A stretch of 64,000 nt of DNA from Climacium dendroides (lineage: Eukaryota > Streptophyta > Bryopsida > Hypnales > Climaciaceae). Within the stretch, counting starts at the first letter, position 1, and the number at the start of each line of letters is the position of its first letter. The stretch is taken from contig OX467083.1 in the NCBI GenBank assembly GCA_950106755.1, forward strand, positions 44,716,555 through 44,780,554. Direction: 5' to 3'. The notes below the pieces were generated by a model, which saw nothing but the letters and a program-made list of their open reading frames with translations, had not been told where the DNA came from and did no database searches. This document shows positions 1 through 12,489 of this stretch, piece after piece. Made by a program: the position numbers and the translations under genes.

Positions 1-3000
1 CGAATTCAGTCTCTTGGACGGCAGCAGTTGGCCCACTCTCAGATGATTCGAACTTGAGGTCCTCACGTAAACTAATATCACCACTGCCATTTTCCCTGTG
101 ACTGATAACATCCTCCAACGCATGCGTGATTGAACGAGGTGACACAGGCTGACAGTGTGAAGGATGGTAATCATCGATCTCCGGCTCACTCTCAGAATAA
201 TAATTCGACTCAGGGCTTCCTGGTGCGCTTGGAGTATCTTTAATAATAACACTTCCTGTAGGACTTGAAGGTTCACTTTCTTCACCTTCCACAGAAATAC
301 TAAAAGGAGTAGTATTCAAAGCTTGCTCAAGAGAACCTCGTGTATGCTGTACAGTTATTCCACTAGGTGCGGGACCTTGAAGAGGTTCAGAGACGGGATA
401 GGCTTCAAACTCTCCAACTGGGGTCGGTAATGAATCGTGAATACTCGACGTAGGTCGGTCCACACTTCTCGATTCTGTAGGATCTAAGTTAACGAAACTT
501 TTCGACGAAGGCTGTGTAGCAGCTGACTCTGAATAATCCAATGAAGATGGTAAGGATGACCTCAAATGCTCAGCAACAGCAGGAGCTGATGTGGTACTTG
601 GAGATAGACCTTCTGCTTCCAAATCTGCCACTGAAGATTGGAAGTGTTCAGTACGTTCAGAAGGCACCTCCAAATGAGCCAGTAGGTCAGGGTTGTCAGG
701 ACTCCCACCTGCAGACTCTGCATGCACTACTTCTGCATTCTCCCGAGCACTGGTAAGATGATCAGTTCCTCCATTTGATTGAGAAGGCACGCCATCCGCC
801 TCTGGACTTGTCAGAAGATCCAACGAGGGGGAGGGTAAATCAGATTCCATGGAACTGAATTCCTGCGTATTGTCGAACTGGGAAGGCATTTCAGGAATTC
901 GAATTACAATAGGAAGGGGAGGAGGAGGGCGCAAAGGAGCAGCATGATCTCCTTGAGAGGATGAAGCCAATTTTGATCTGGGAGACAGACAAAGGACAGG
1001 GATCTCTGACTGCGAACTGCTGTAGCCGGGACGATCTGGTGTTCGTGGATACGAACCCACGTAGATTCCTGTAGGCGATTCAACCATGCCCCCTAAAATT
1101 CTGGACGATGACCCAGGTGGTGAGTAGAGCGCGTTGAAGGGAGGAGAGTTTGGTGAAACTGGGGAATCCGGTTCAGAGCCACTAGAGACTGGCATCAATT
1201 CACTGGAATATGACAGTCTAGAAAGCATTGAGATACTAGGTCGAAGGTCATCTTGTCCTGGAGAAGAGCACTGCGATGAGATCATAAGTGGTTCGTCCTC
1301 GTTGGTATGTATCTCCTCGATTCGAATAGGTGGGAGGACGGATGGATTGTTAACCGTCTTCTCAAGATTACTTGAGACATCACTGGTATCAACCGCGTTG
1401 TTGCCCAGTCCCTTAGTGTCCGATAGATGTCTACCATGGAGCTCGCCCCCGGAAGCTGACAACAGCGACCCATCACTTCTAGCAGCAGCAGCAGCAGCAG
1501 GAGCAGGAGCAGGAGCAGAACCATCACCTACAGGAGTCTCAGTTACACTGTGCTTCGGCTGCTGCTCGCCTGCACCGTGGCCAGCGACTGACCGCTGAGT
1601 TAGATTCTTAAGGTTTGCCAAAGACTGTAACAGATTCCCAGCTGGTGCATTAGCCAAGTCCCTGATACCGCTACCAGACCTTTCCGAATTCTGCTTTGGA
1701 AATCTAGCTGCAATAACATGTGCCTCCTTGGCATCGACAAAGTTTCTTCGCGAAACTTTTCCTAACGACTGCCCTGGAGCCCGACCATCTATTAAACTTG
1801 CTTTTACAGGGTCTTCTTGCGAACCAGCGCCATCAGGGACACTGCTAGATGGTGTTCTCAACTCACTAGAATTTAATTCCTCTTTGGCATCCAGAATGAC
1901 GCTCTCCTTAGGTGGGACATCAGGCACACTGCTTTGAGATACTCTACCATTACCATGGTTTTCTCTTCCAGACATGAAGGCATTTCCACTTGGTATTCCT
2001 CGAGGAGCATTTCCAGTACGACCCATCACGTCTCCTTCAAGAACCTCTCCAGCAACTCCGTTGCTTAAGGCCTCAACATCAGAATCTGATTTTATCAACT
2101 CGTCTGCACCCTTGGGCTTTTTATTGTCCACATTCCTGGGAAGAAGTCCAACAGGGGGCATAGCGTCACGATCCTCTGTCTCAATAATCTTGGAAATTTT
2201 TCCCGCCATGCTCTCAGCGACGTTCTCCGTTTCAGTGGGCTGATAAAACTTCCCAGATGCATTAGCTTCAATATCCTTGGCACTGATTTTTACCGACTCT
2301 GAAGCTGCTCCTCCTTCAGCTCGAGCAGGTGAGGCACCTGTAGGTGGCAAAGGACCTCCAATCACCTTATTTTGGGGACCCAGATTAGACCTTCTTTGTG
2401 TTTGCGTTCCACTTTCATTCCTTGCGCCTTGGTTAGGAGATGACGAACCAACCTCATTCTTCAGAGTTGGAGCCAAGAGATGAGAAAGACTATCCAGATC
2501 GTCTAAGCTGGCTGAAGAATACCGTACCCTGCTTGGAGAAAAGGAGATGACTATCAACATTACAGAAAATATTGCACCAGTTACGAATGCATGAAATTAC
2601 TCGTAACACTTCCAATACAATTAGCAGGCTCCACATGTCCAAGGTACTCTTGAAGTTAACAGGTCAGAAATAGCTATCCTTCAGCGCCTTGAGATAGATA
2701 ATTCAGCGATAAAACAGACAGATAAATGATTACTAAATTATTAGTGGGCTATAGAGAAATACCTAGCTGGAATCTGATTTATCGCAGCAATAGGCTGCCC
2801 AGTCTTCCGTCGCCTGCCCTTTTTCTGAAATTCATAGTGAATTAGACACAAGTAACAAGCAGTCCGAACTATTGTCCATCCAACTAAATACATCACTAGC
2901 ACACTGAGGTAGTTCAGGACAGAAATAGACCGAGAATGCGGGAAAAGGCAGTAGCTCTACAAGTTAGGAGCCTAAGTAGGTCTCACACACCTTTTCTCGC

Positions 3001-4280
3001 CGTGCTTTCTTATCACGTTGGGCTCGTTGGGCCTTCATGAGCTCCGAGCTAGCCCACTCCAGCTTAAAGAATGAAGGATCTGAATATCTCTTTAAGCAAG
3101 CTCCTGCCCCTGCCACATCGAACCTGTATCCAGGCCTCGGGCATCAGAGAGAAGACCAATACAGAACTCGATGATGAGGAATTTGAACAAAATATTTTCC
3201 AGTCACTGTGATAGTCCATGATCAGAGAAGAAACAGGCTTAACCCGAAATATATCTACGTTGACCAGACAGTGGTCATGGAAAGTAACGAAGACCCAGCA
3301 CAAATTCGTCTAATATAATTATAGATCGGAGATGCTCTAAACCACAGGATGATGTCACTTCTCTTATGTCAAGAAAAAAGTACCTTGCCCTATAAAGCAA
3401 CTACTAAGAACGCGTTATCAATTGAAATACGGCTTAGTCCCCCAGTTCAGATACATACTTATCAAGAAGGAAAAGACGAGGTGGTCCTCGGCATTCTTGA
3501 TAGAAATTGCGGACAAAACGTGGTAATTCACCAGAGGTACAATGGTTCTGATCACTTCGTATGCTTGCATGCCAATCCGCGCCTGATTTTCCAGTCCGAG
3601 AAAAAAAAAATCAAGACTACTAGCAGAATAAATTCCCAAAAAATAGTTGAACCAAAGCATTGTCTCAAAGCTCCGCTCCAAGAATCAAATCTTATGCAAG
3701 TTGCTCTAAAAAGACAAATGGTAAACAAGTCCTTGGTCTAGCACAGGACCATATTTTCCACTTCAAGTGCAGGGTGTTTGTACCATTGGTGTAAGCAAAA
3801 CGGAGCTGATTCGGTTCTGAAAGCAAAGCCTTCTCCACAGCGGGCAACTCCGCCTCCAGCTGTTGCACTCGCACAGTTAAATCATGAGCCCGTCCCCCTA
3901 CAGACACGAACTCCTCATGCAGGTCCCGGAAAACTTCGGCTGCAAACCTTTCCCCTCACAACACAAAACTTCTCAGTACCATTTCCACACTCCATAGACC
4001 GAGAGCCCGTCGTCATTAATAATCCTAAATACAACTGGCACTGGCACTACCACTACCAAGAGTTCGTACATGACTTGTCAAGAGCACATTGGAATGGACG
4101 AAGTGAAGGACACAATGTAACATACTCCGCAAGATCCCCAAGCTGCCGAACAATGCCAACCAGTCCGGCCATGGCCAAGCCCTCCAGTAAACCCTCGGGG
4201 TCATCGCGAGCCGCGGAGCGAAACAACTCCGGGTTGGCCAAACTGTGCTCGCACCGCAACTCATACCTCACGAGAGGCAT
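1..4280 (-). CDS. SCAR: SCAR/WAVE family protein (plant SCAR), partial, six exons in window
   Basis: Subunit of the WAVE regulatory complex, which activates ARP2/3 to nucleate branched actin at the plasma membrane. Exons on the minus strand: 4280-4126, 3947-3784, 3582-3459, 3123-2991, 2824-2763 and 2528 to beyond position 1. All junctions are GT-AG and the frame is continuous for about 1055 codons. The start is the ATG at 4280, giving [19 protein letters not shown], the hallmark N-terminus of plant SCARs. The SCAR homology domain fills residues 1 to about 190 and includes [44 protein letters not shown] and [21 protein letters not shown] basic stretch follows ([19 protein letters not shown], about residues 177-199). 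After it comes a long Ser/Pro/Glu-rich, probably disordered middle with an Ala-Pro/poly-Ala run near residue 556 and a proline tract (RPPPPLP) near residue 745. The C-terminal WH2-central-acidic region lies outside the window. The exon reading is by eye but agrees with the family throughout, so the identity is very likely. Confidence 0.96.
1480..1520. repeat. Trinucleotide (CAG/CTG-type) repeat inside SCAR coding sequence
   Basis: A run of AGC/AGG-type triplets lies within exon 6 and encodes alternating Ala-Pro followed by poly-Ala in the SCAR frame, around residues 550-560. It is in frame, so length changes would alter the linker without breaking the gene. Confidence 0.85.
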
Positions 4281-4960
4281 AGTTCCTGCACCAAGCACTA
4301 GCCCTAATCCTCTGTATTTTTTTCTAAAGAAACTCTCGCCTAAAGTCTTTTCGCCAACACCCGTTCTCCAATTCACATCTAGTGACCCCCCGGATTCTCC
4401 ACGCAAATATCATCCTCCCCTGCTCCGCGCAAGACGCAATAAGCTTAGGGCAAACCGCGCACATGAGAGCAAAAGGGAACGGCTTCGTTCCGTTCGAAGT
4501 CGGATCCGCTCCCGAGAAGCTCGCGTTTGTGCTGCGGAAAACTCACAGCCCCTTGAGAAAACCCCGCCCGACGTCGGACTGTCTGCGCTTGGGACTGGCC
4601 GCGGCGAAAACCTTCGTCTACTGTAGATGAGCTCCAACTTCTACAGTACCGACGAAGCAAAGCAGAATGGCGCAACTCGCAGGCCCTTCGTCCCCGCCAA
4701 ACCAGGCAGCTCGTCTTCGTCTTCCCAATCCGCCTTCTGCAGCACAGGCGCTCCAGCGACAGAGTCCGTAGCAGTCCAGCTGAGTGATTCCAGAAGCGCC
4801 GCGGGCGCCAGTTCGTGGCGACCGGCCGGATGATAATGGCACCTTTTGGATGTTTTTCATCTGCGTTTGTTTTTTTGGTTGACATTTGGTTGAAGGACCC
4901 CATGTCACCGTACCATGTCACTTTGACTATTTTTTTTATGTCTATAATAATGCATAGGAA
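4281..4960 (-). promoter_or_regulatory. 5' leader and promoter region of the SCAR gene
   Basis: The block upstream of the SCAR ATG is clearly GC-richer than the flanking DNA up to about 4.85 kb, then composition falls abruptly to AT-rich intergenic DNA. This is what a long 5' UTR plus core promoter would look like. Several open frames cross it on both strands (up to 158 codons, minus strand 4921-4445), but none resembles a known protein. They are better explained by GC-rich sequence with few stops. A TATA-like stretch lies near 4940-4955 on the minus strand but is weak. Transcription start not determinable. Confidence 0.5.
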
Positions 4961-7900
4961 GAGATTCTACAATGTTTGAAATGGTTTAAAAGTTCAAAAG
5001 TGAAATAAGTGTTAAAAGCAATAGTTGAGGCCCATTATTTTTAAGAATCCATTTCTTATATCTAGTAGAATTGATTGTGATTTATAAATAGTTAGGAGTA
5101 GTATGTAGAATCTTAAGATTTCCATACATGAATATTTCCATAATAATGAAATAGAAGATTGGACCAATGATCATATGAAAAGTGACATAAAAAATAACGC
5201 ATATTTCATTTGGGTAGATTGAAATACTTAAAGATTAGCTATTTACACTAGTAGAAATGATATTTTGGAACATCGAGCTATAGCATTGTAGCTTGGTCCT
5301 CCATTACAATATTTCCATTTGGTATGAGGGGTAAAACTAGTTTTAGCCAAGAAGCAACCCGTAGCACTTGTACAAAAAGGGAGTGGAATGAGGATGTTTT
5401 GAATGTTTTGGTGACTATATGTTAAGAGAAAAATTAGAATTACAAATTGTAAGCTTTTTAGAAAGGAAAATTGGGAGTAGTTTTTGAAGATGGAAATTGA
5501 GTAATTCCCAAATGAGTGTGCATCAAACATGTGATAAGTGTAGAGAGAAATGAAGACACAATTCATGGAAGAAAATAGCAAAGTTAGCAAAAATTGGAAC
5601 TCCATGTTCAACTTGGACACCATGGTATGCACTCTATGACAACATTTACACTAGTACATGTAGGATCAATGGTAAGCAAAACTATCAATTGCTTCAAATT
5701 TGTTTCTATCAAAATTGAATAATGAATGACTACATCTAATTATCGAGATATTGATGTTGTGTTAGACTTCCCTGTGGACTTTCTAATTGCCACCATATTA
5801 CAAAAGCAAAAAATATATCATTAAAAATATGAGCTAGTAAAAAAATACCACAATTAAATAATACAAAATAATAATAGAATAAAGAGTAGCAATCCAAAGT
5901 ATACAAAAAAAAGGAATTCCACCACTCTAAGTAGTTGATGTACATGAATTGAGTCTTGCTCATTGATTAGGGTCCTATGTTGGAATGTGAAAAGTAAGTT
6001 TGAGTGGCACCTAGACTACATATCTTCGTAAGAAGGGAGACATTAACTAATTTAATTTGAGAAAGGAGGGAAAAATAGGTTGAAAGTTGAATAATTTGTC
6101 AAGGGTTGTAAAAGAAGGTGCAATGAGCATAGGATTGGAGTAGAGGTTATCTAAAGAACATTGTTTGTTTTAGGATAATTTGTACATTGGGAAGTGTTTA
6201 ATTATTTTTTTGCATAATATTATGTGAGTGGCATATTTAATGGCAATGTTATTAATCTTAGAGAGTGTGTTTTTAATAGCCAAAATGAGGATTTTGCCAA
6301 GATGTTGGTGAAGTAATTGTATGGATGGCATATGGTTATACCACAAGGACCTACAATAATCATCATTAATGGTTGTGTGTTCCAACCTAGGTTCAAAGTG
6401 TTGGTAGAGAGTGAATTGTATTTATTGAGTTTATAAGCCATAGTCTTAGGAGAATTTGTCATTGGCATATGATAGTACTCTAAATATTTCATTTTTTGGT
6501 TAAGTTCCAATTGTAAAGTAAGCCTAAGAGAATTGGGGATTTCCTAGTTTTTTGATGAAAACTTTATGTCTAAAATTGTTAATTGCTTAAATGCCTCTAC
6601 TAATGTCAACTACTATGTCTCTAGTTAATCCTATGCATGTTACAAAATTGCAATTATAGTAAAATGCAAAAATTCTACTTTTACATCTTTAGATGTATTA
6701 GAATGTGTTAAGTAAACCTTCAAAAATACACACTTTTGCTTTCATGTAGTTCTTCCATCAATCCTCTTTTGTGAACAATTCAAATTGTGAATTATTCAAA
6801 TTGTGAATTCATTTCTATTGTACAAAGCCATCCTAAAACTTAATTTGATCTTGTAAATTATTGTCTTCAATAACATAGATAAACTAGAATATATTTTATA
6901 TTTCTTTTACATTCCTTTCATGGCCATACATACTACAAAAATTATTCATAATGTATAAACTGACAATGCATTAAAGATCTAATTCTAGTGCATTAAAGGG
7001 TTTTTGGGAGCTAGGAGGATAATTTTAGGCCCATTCCCTTTCCTATTCCCCCAACAGTTAAAGAACAACTTGTTGTCATAATTTTAAAAAATAAAATTAT
7101 ATATATACATATATTATTTTTTTAAATGAAAAAAATTGAAAAAATTTTGATTTTTTTATATGACATGGCAATCTTTCGGCCACATTAGACTGTTGCTACG
7201 ATGCAATTCCTAGGTTCCCAAGAGCCCAAGAACTCACAACCTTCTACAAGCCCTAAATCTTTCCTAATGGATTCCTTTTGCAAAAGATGCACCAAACTTT
7301 ATCTCAAATCAACTAATGACAAATTCTTTGAAGCTTTAATGCTAGGTCAATTATTCATATTTGAAAAACTATTTTATGGTTCTTGGAATGTAAATTATTA
7401 AGAAAAATTTATACCTCTAAGGACAAAAGAATCATAATTTGTAACAACCATGCTAATTGATCATATTAAAGAAAATATGATATAAATAAGGAATCAATAG
7501 ATCAAATGAAGGACATTGATTATATTGGCTTAAAATGATATTTATGTGAATAAATTATAAATCTCTACATAAACCTTCAAAAATGCTAAGAAAAACACAT
7601 GATCAAATATGAGATGGAACTTGTTGATTTAATATTTTCAAACCCATATCCCTCAATCAAAATTGCATTAGAACCATATTCATGTAAGATAACTACACCT
7701 AACTCTGACCCCTTTAAAAAATCAACCCCTAAAAGTTCTTGCCTAAAGTATATTTCCTATATTCATGAGATTTTATGATCTATTCTAAATACATCTATTT
7801 TTAGCAATTTGAAAACTAATAATTCATTTGTCCAATGTCCAAAAAGTATATGATAAAAATCTAAAATATTCTTTTGACTTCCAACAATGTCCAACCAAAA

Positions 7901-9076
7901 ATTAGGCAATTTAATATAGAAACAATGTTCAAATATTTATTGGAGTTCATTTAGGTGTAGTTACTTTAAGTTATTTGTATTGACTTTGAGACACTACTAA
8001 CTAGAGTAAACTAAGTAGAGGCTACTTGGATTGTGGTCTTAACTTAATTTTTAAGAGCTCGTTGAAAAGGTGGGTTGAAACCAAAAGAGACTAACAAATC
8101 CAAAGTACCGTAGTAAGGTAGTAACAACATTATTAATTAATTGTATAAAATACATTTGTATATGAAAAATTTTAATCATTCAACTGCTTAAGGTCATTAT
8201 TTTTTACATCTTAATAACTTGGAGTGTCAAAGTAGTATATTTAAGTGATTTAGCTACAAGTAACTTGCTTATAATAGAAAATTTTCTAAATATACTTCAA
8301 ATATTTGACAAATATTTTAAATTTGAGTTTTCAAGCTCCTATTTTACTTATTAAGTTTTCAAATTTTTTATTTTCTAATTTCAAAAGCCCTATGTTTTAC
8401 CTCTCCCCACTTTCTAAGCCCATTGCTTGTACCTTTTTTGAGTTTAATCATATGAAACTCCATATATTTGTAGAGATGCATTTTACTAAAAATTTATGTG
8501 GTATTCAAATTGTGCATTTTGAAGATCATAATGCTTATACAAAGTGTTTATAAAACATAAAATTTCTTTTAGAGAAATTAAGATTCAAAGAATTGTAAGC
8601 GCACTACTTTTTGAAAAGCAATTGTGAATCGATTCAATGATACATGCCCAACTTGAAGAAAGACACATATAATGATGTGTATTGGCAATCAACACATTGA
8701 CCCTTCGAAAGTATTTCTAATTTTTGATTCATATATAATTAAACCTTGAAATTACTATCATTAGAAAGATATCCAAAAGTCTTTTGAATGGGCATTAAAA
8801 AATTCAAATTTAGACTTTGAATAAATACTTTAAAAGCAAGCTAAAAGACAAAAATTATAGAAGCTTTAGCAAATTACACTTCCCAAAGCAAAATTTGACC
8901 AATTGCACTCTAAATACAACATGATTTGCTAAATGCCTCCACAATTTTGACTTTCAGTTTGCTTTTCAAGTGTTTGTCTTGTGTGTAAATTTTAATCTTC
9001 TTATATCTAGCTATTGCGAGTACTCTGGATGCACTTCCAATGATAGTAATTTCAAGTTCTAATTATCTGTGAGTTA
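4961..9076. other. AT-rich intergenic DNA, no recognised gene
   Basis: No host gene recognised. Minus-strand open frames at 5632-5243 and 6510-6220 have some protein-like composition, for example a WNTQPLMMIIVGPCG segment, and may be transposon relics, but I cannot assign a family. The 6990-7275 part is a dispersed repeat, listed separately. Confidence 0.5.
6990..7275 (+). repeat. Dispersed repeat, copy 1 (partner at 47400-47660)
   Basis: This segment and 47400-47660 share a long alignable stretch in the same orientation. It contains a CCCATTCCCTTT/CCTATTCCCTTT block, an AAAGAA...TTGTTGTCA block, an AT-rich middle, a GGCAATCT..CGGCCAC block and a CTAGGTTCCCA block. It is non-coding and the family is not recognised. 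Confidence 0.7.
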
Positions 9077-10135
9077 CGCTACAAGAAAACAAGGGGTTCT
9101 GCAACTACTGTGTGCAACTGGTTTTGTAGTTGCATGGGCCGTTTGCAACTAGGTGACAATTTAGAATCCACAATTGTAGTAGACAAGTTGCACTAACTGC
9201 AAAGCAGTTACAAAAAATTCAAAATTGTTTCTCATTTGACAATATACTTGAAAGTTCATCGATGAACTCTTTTGATATGGTTGCTTAAGTGGAAGTTATT
9301 TGTATACAACTTTTTTGCGACTAGCATGCAACTAGTTTGCGATTGATGTGCAATTGATTTGCAACTAATGTGTTTGGTTCACGACTTATTTTTGACTTGT
9401 AGACTTTGAAATTTTAATCTCAAAGATTCGTAGATTCAAAATTTCAAATCTATCTTTTTTTTAAATCACAAAATCTAGAAATATCTTAAATGTTAAATTA
9501 TAGAAATCTATAAGTTGTGGAAATCTACAAATTATAGAAATCTATAAGTTGTGAAAATCTACAAATTATAGAAATCTATAAGTTGTAAAAATCTACAAAA
9601 TATATAAATATTAGAATTTCATTATCAAAATTCATAACACAAAAATACTATAACTTATAATTCTTATATGTTCAACCTAATGGTATTCTTGACAATTAAT
9701 AAAAGACTTAATAGTAATTGCAATTGTAGTCTAGTTGCACTCTAGTTGTAATCTAGTTGCATTACAATTGCACGAGCAGTTGCAGTCTAGTTGCATTGCA
9801 ATTGTAGTTTAGTTTCATTATAGTTACGCTCTAATTGAACTGCTATCGAATTTAAATTATATGCAACTGTAGATAGACACATTGGACTCTACATAATGTA
9901 AAATTGTCCACATCAACAATTGTGATGAATATTGGATGTAAAATACCTCACATCAACTCTTTGTTACATTCCCATAAGTGTAAATACATTTTGTGACTAC
10001 TTTCAACTATTTTGCAACTATAGTGTAACTATGTCAATGTTAGTGCAAATACAGAGGATTGTAGTTGGAAGACAATTGTATAGGACATGTAGTTGCATTT
10101 AAGTCAATTGTAGTGGATACGTTTTTTTTCTAGTA
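9077..10135 (+). mobile_element. Non-autonomous CACTA (En/Spm-like) element A
   Basis: The left end reads CGCTACAAGAAAAC, one change from the plant CACTA terminus CACTACAAGAAAA. The right end reads TTTTCTAGTA, near the inverse of CACTAGAAAA. The interior is full of short repeats around the core CTAGTTGCA/CAATTGTAGT, as expected of CACTA subterminal repeats, plus a 34-bp tandem repeat at about 9507-9603. It is homologous in inverted orientation to the element at 17734-18938: the GGGGTTCT, GCAACTACTG and TGAAAGTTCATC blocks match. No transposase. The 3-bp target duplication is not preserved (TTA versus TGG). Confidence 0.8.
9507..9603. repeat. 34-bp tandem repeat (about 2.8 copies)
   Basis: Successive units of the form AAATCTATAAGTTGT(G)GAAA followed by TCTACAAATTATAG sit inside CACTA element A. 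The matching region of element B carries related sequence. Confidence 0.8.
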
Positions 10136-10160
10136 TGGGAAGTAAAAAAATATATTTGGA

Positions 10161-10337
10161 CTCTACAAGAGAAAGGGGTGTTTTAAATATAGTCCTATAA
10201 TTTATGATATTTTAGTAGATTTTTAATAAAAAATCTACTACAAATACATGTGTTTTCAATAAAAATTTACTAAAAAGGTCATAAAGTATAGACTATACTA
10301 CTAGGACTATACTTAAACTGACACCTTTTTTGTAGTG
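10161..10337 (+). mobile_element. CACTA-type foldback MITE with GGA target duplication
   Basis: The ends are CTCTACAAGAGAAAGGGGTG and, inverted, CACTACAAAAAAGGTGTCAG. The arms pair over much of the 177 bp, including an AGTCCT block near each end. The flanking trinucleotides are GGA (10158-10160) and GGA (10338-10340), a 3-bp target duplication typical of CACTA elements. Confidence 0.85.
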
Positions 10338-11150
10338 GGAGGGGTCAATATAATTAATATTGGTTGGATTGAAGAAGGTGCTTCAAATGATTAATCCCTA
10401 ATGTAATTGGAGTTGGACATGCGGAGACCATGCAAATAAGATGCAATGAAGAAATCCTGATACAAGAAAGTAGGACTACCAATTCCCAACTAGTGACCTA
10501 TATACAACCTATAGAGTGTAGTTATTTCCAACTAAGGTTGGAACAAACTTCCAATAAAAGCTTGGAATGTATTTTTTTCTCCTTCTGAAGATTGAGACTA
10601 GTAGAAGTCATGACACATGTTCCAAAGTAGTGAGCAAGAAAGTAAGAAGCAATGAGCAGGAACATAGTTATTGAATGATTGGAATTCAAAGAGTCTATAC
10701 ATTGGACATGAATCTAGACCAACTGCTTTCAAATTTCATAGGAATTTCAATTCAAGCGATATAATTCCCAATTTTTGACAATCCCCGTCATTTCTATCTC
10801 TGCACCTGAGGAAATATTTGATTTGCTTTGCACTACTCTAGATCATGTCCACAATTGCCTATTTGATTGGCTTCACCTTAGACCACATTCACAGGTTCCT
10901 ACCTACATTAGGGATTAACTTTAAAACCATGAGCACCCCAGAAACCCAAATTTGGCCTCTCCAGTTTAAAAAATGTTTATATTTGACTATTATAATCTTT
11001 TGAGTGGTATGGTCAAAGGGCGTGTCCTTTTCCCCCACACATGTGAATCTCTTTTGACTACCAATCGGTACGGTTGAATTATGTGTATTTCTTACTTGGA
11101 GAAAGTTTGAATGGAATGAATTTGCAAAGGTTTGGATTTCACTGAATTTG
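10338..11150. other. Intergenic DNA, nothing recognised
   Basis: AT-rich sequence with no open frame of interest and no repeat structure that I could define. Confidence 0.4.
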
Positions 11151-12290
11151 CTCTGGGCGCTGAGGGGTTAAGCTTAACTTAGTCCTTCACAGTAACTTCT
11201 TCTCAATCTAACTTAACTCACTACGTGGACACAACAACACTCTGGAATCAATCATCACATGCTATGATCGAGAGCAAGTACGTACTACCGTAGTGTAGTG
11301 AAGTAAAGTTGGAAATTCCTCAACTATGGCCGCAGCAGATCAGTCACAGACACGGCGTGGTGTCTACTGGCCAGCGGCTAGCTAAAGGTAAGTAGCAGCT
11401 CCCCCGTTTCCAGTACCAAACTACGTTACGTACCCGGGGTCTGCTGCAAGACAGTTTGGTACAGTGCGTACTGTACATGCAGTGTGCTAGCTAGCTATGG
11501 CATTCTTAGCTGTCTGTACGGCAAATCAATGACCCAACTGCATCGATCAGTGGAGATCGAGCTAGCAGACTGATCGAGAGCCTAGCTAGCTAGCGAACTT
11601 GACGTAATTAAGCGTAGCCGGTGTTGGTCGTGGTCTTGCCTCGTGGTGGGGTGTGGGTGTCTGTTGTCTTTGTGTTAAAGCTCCCCCGGCCAGGCCAGGC
11701 CACCTGTGGCTGGTCGGTTTTGTACTTTAATTCTTTGCAATGAAATTCGTAGCAAATTCGTAGCAATGAGTCGAGAAAAAAGAAAAAGAAAAGCGTGGCC
11801 GATGTCGATCTATGGTCGCCCGGGCGGCCTGACATGCAGTACTCTCATCGATCACCACTGGGTCTTTGATTGAACTTCATTAACTTACAGTAGGCAAAGT
11901 TAGTTAGGTGGAAGCCATTACTTAAAAAGCTGGCATGATCAGCCTTACCTTAATTAAACCGACCTTCAGTTCAGTTCGGTTGCCCCCGACGTTCCCTCTG
12001 ATACCACCCGGCCGGCCAGACGACATGGGAGCAGCAGCTCCTCGCCCCAAAGATGCTGTCCTACGAAGTTAATGGTTTCTTGGGCATGTTTGCAGTTTGC
12101 AGTTTGCACATGCCGGCCAGACGCCTGCCCTGGCCAGCATCGATCCCATTCCCATTGGTGATCTCGTAGCTCCTTGGTAATCCCAATGGCATTGAATGAT
12201 CTGGTGATAACTTACACAGGTGGTACCATTGGTAGGAGTAATGGCTGGGACAGGGATTCTGGTAATTGTAGAAGTTCTTATATAGTTATT
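11150..12290. other. GC-richer island rich in CTAG tetramers; possible unannotated locus
   Basis: Composition is clearly more balanced than on either side, with many GCTAGCTAGC-like clusters and several CCGGCC motifs. A short frame at 11326-11385 (MAAADQSQTRRGVYWPAAS) runs into a perfect-looking splice donor (AAAG|GTAAGT) at about 11387. I found no family match and no convincing downstream exon. It may be a transcribed non-coding locus, a gene fragment or simply low-repeat DNA. Confidence 0.35.
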
Positions 12291-12302
12291 GGTTAGGTGC
12301 AG

Positions 12303-12487
<185 letters not shown>

Positions 12488-12489
12488 GT

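Noticed and set aside
3778..4626. 282-codon open frame on the plus strand
   Set aside because: It lies antisense to SCAR exons 1-2 and the leader. The minus-strand reading is a clear family match and the plus frame resembles nothing.
4445..4921. 158-codon minus-strand frame upstream of the SCAR start
   Set aside because: It falls in the GC-rich leader, overlaps other open frames on both strands and has no family features. At most an upstream ORF.
5247..5640. CACTAGTAGAAATG at 5247 as the end of a CACTA element
   Set aside because: No inverse end was found within several kb, so the element cannot be bounded.
11608..11835. 75-codon minus-strand ORF
   Set aside because: It contains a poly-Phe run from an A/G-rich tract, has no family features, and its composition matches the surrounding island rather than a gene.
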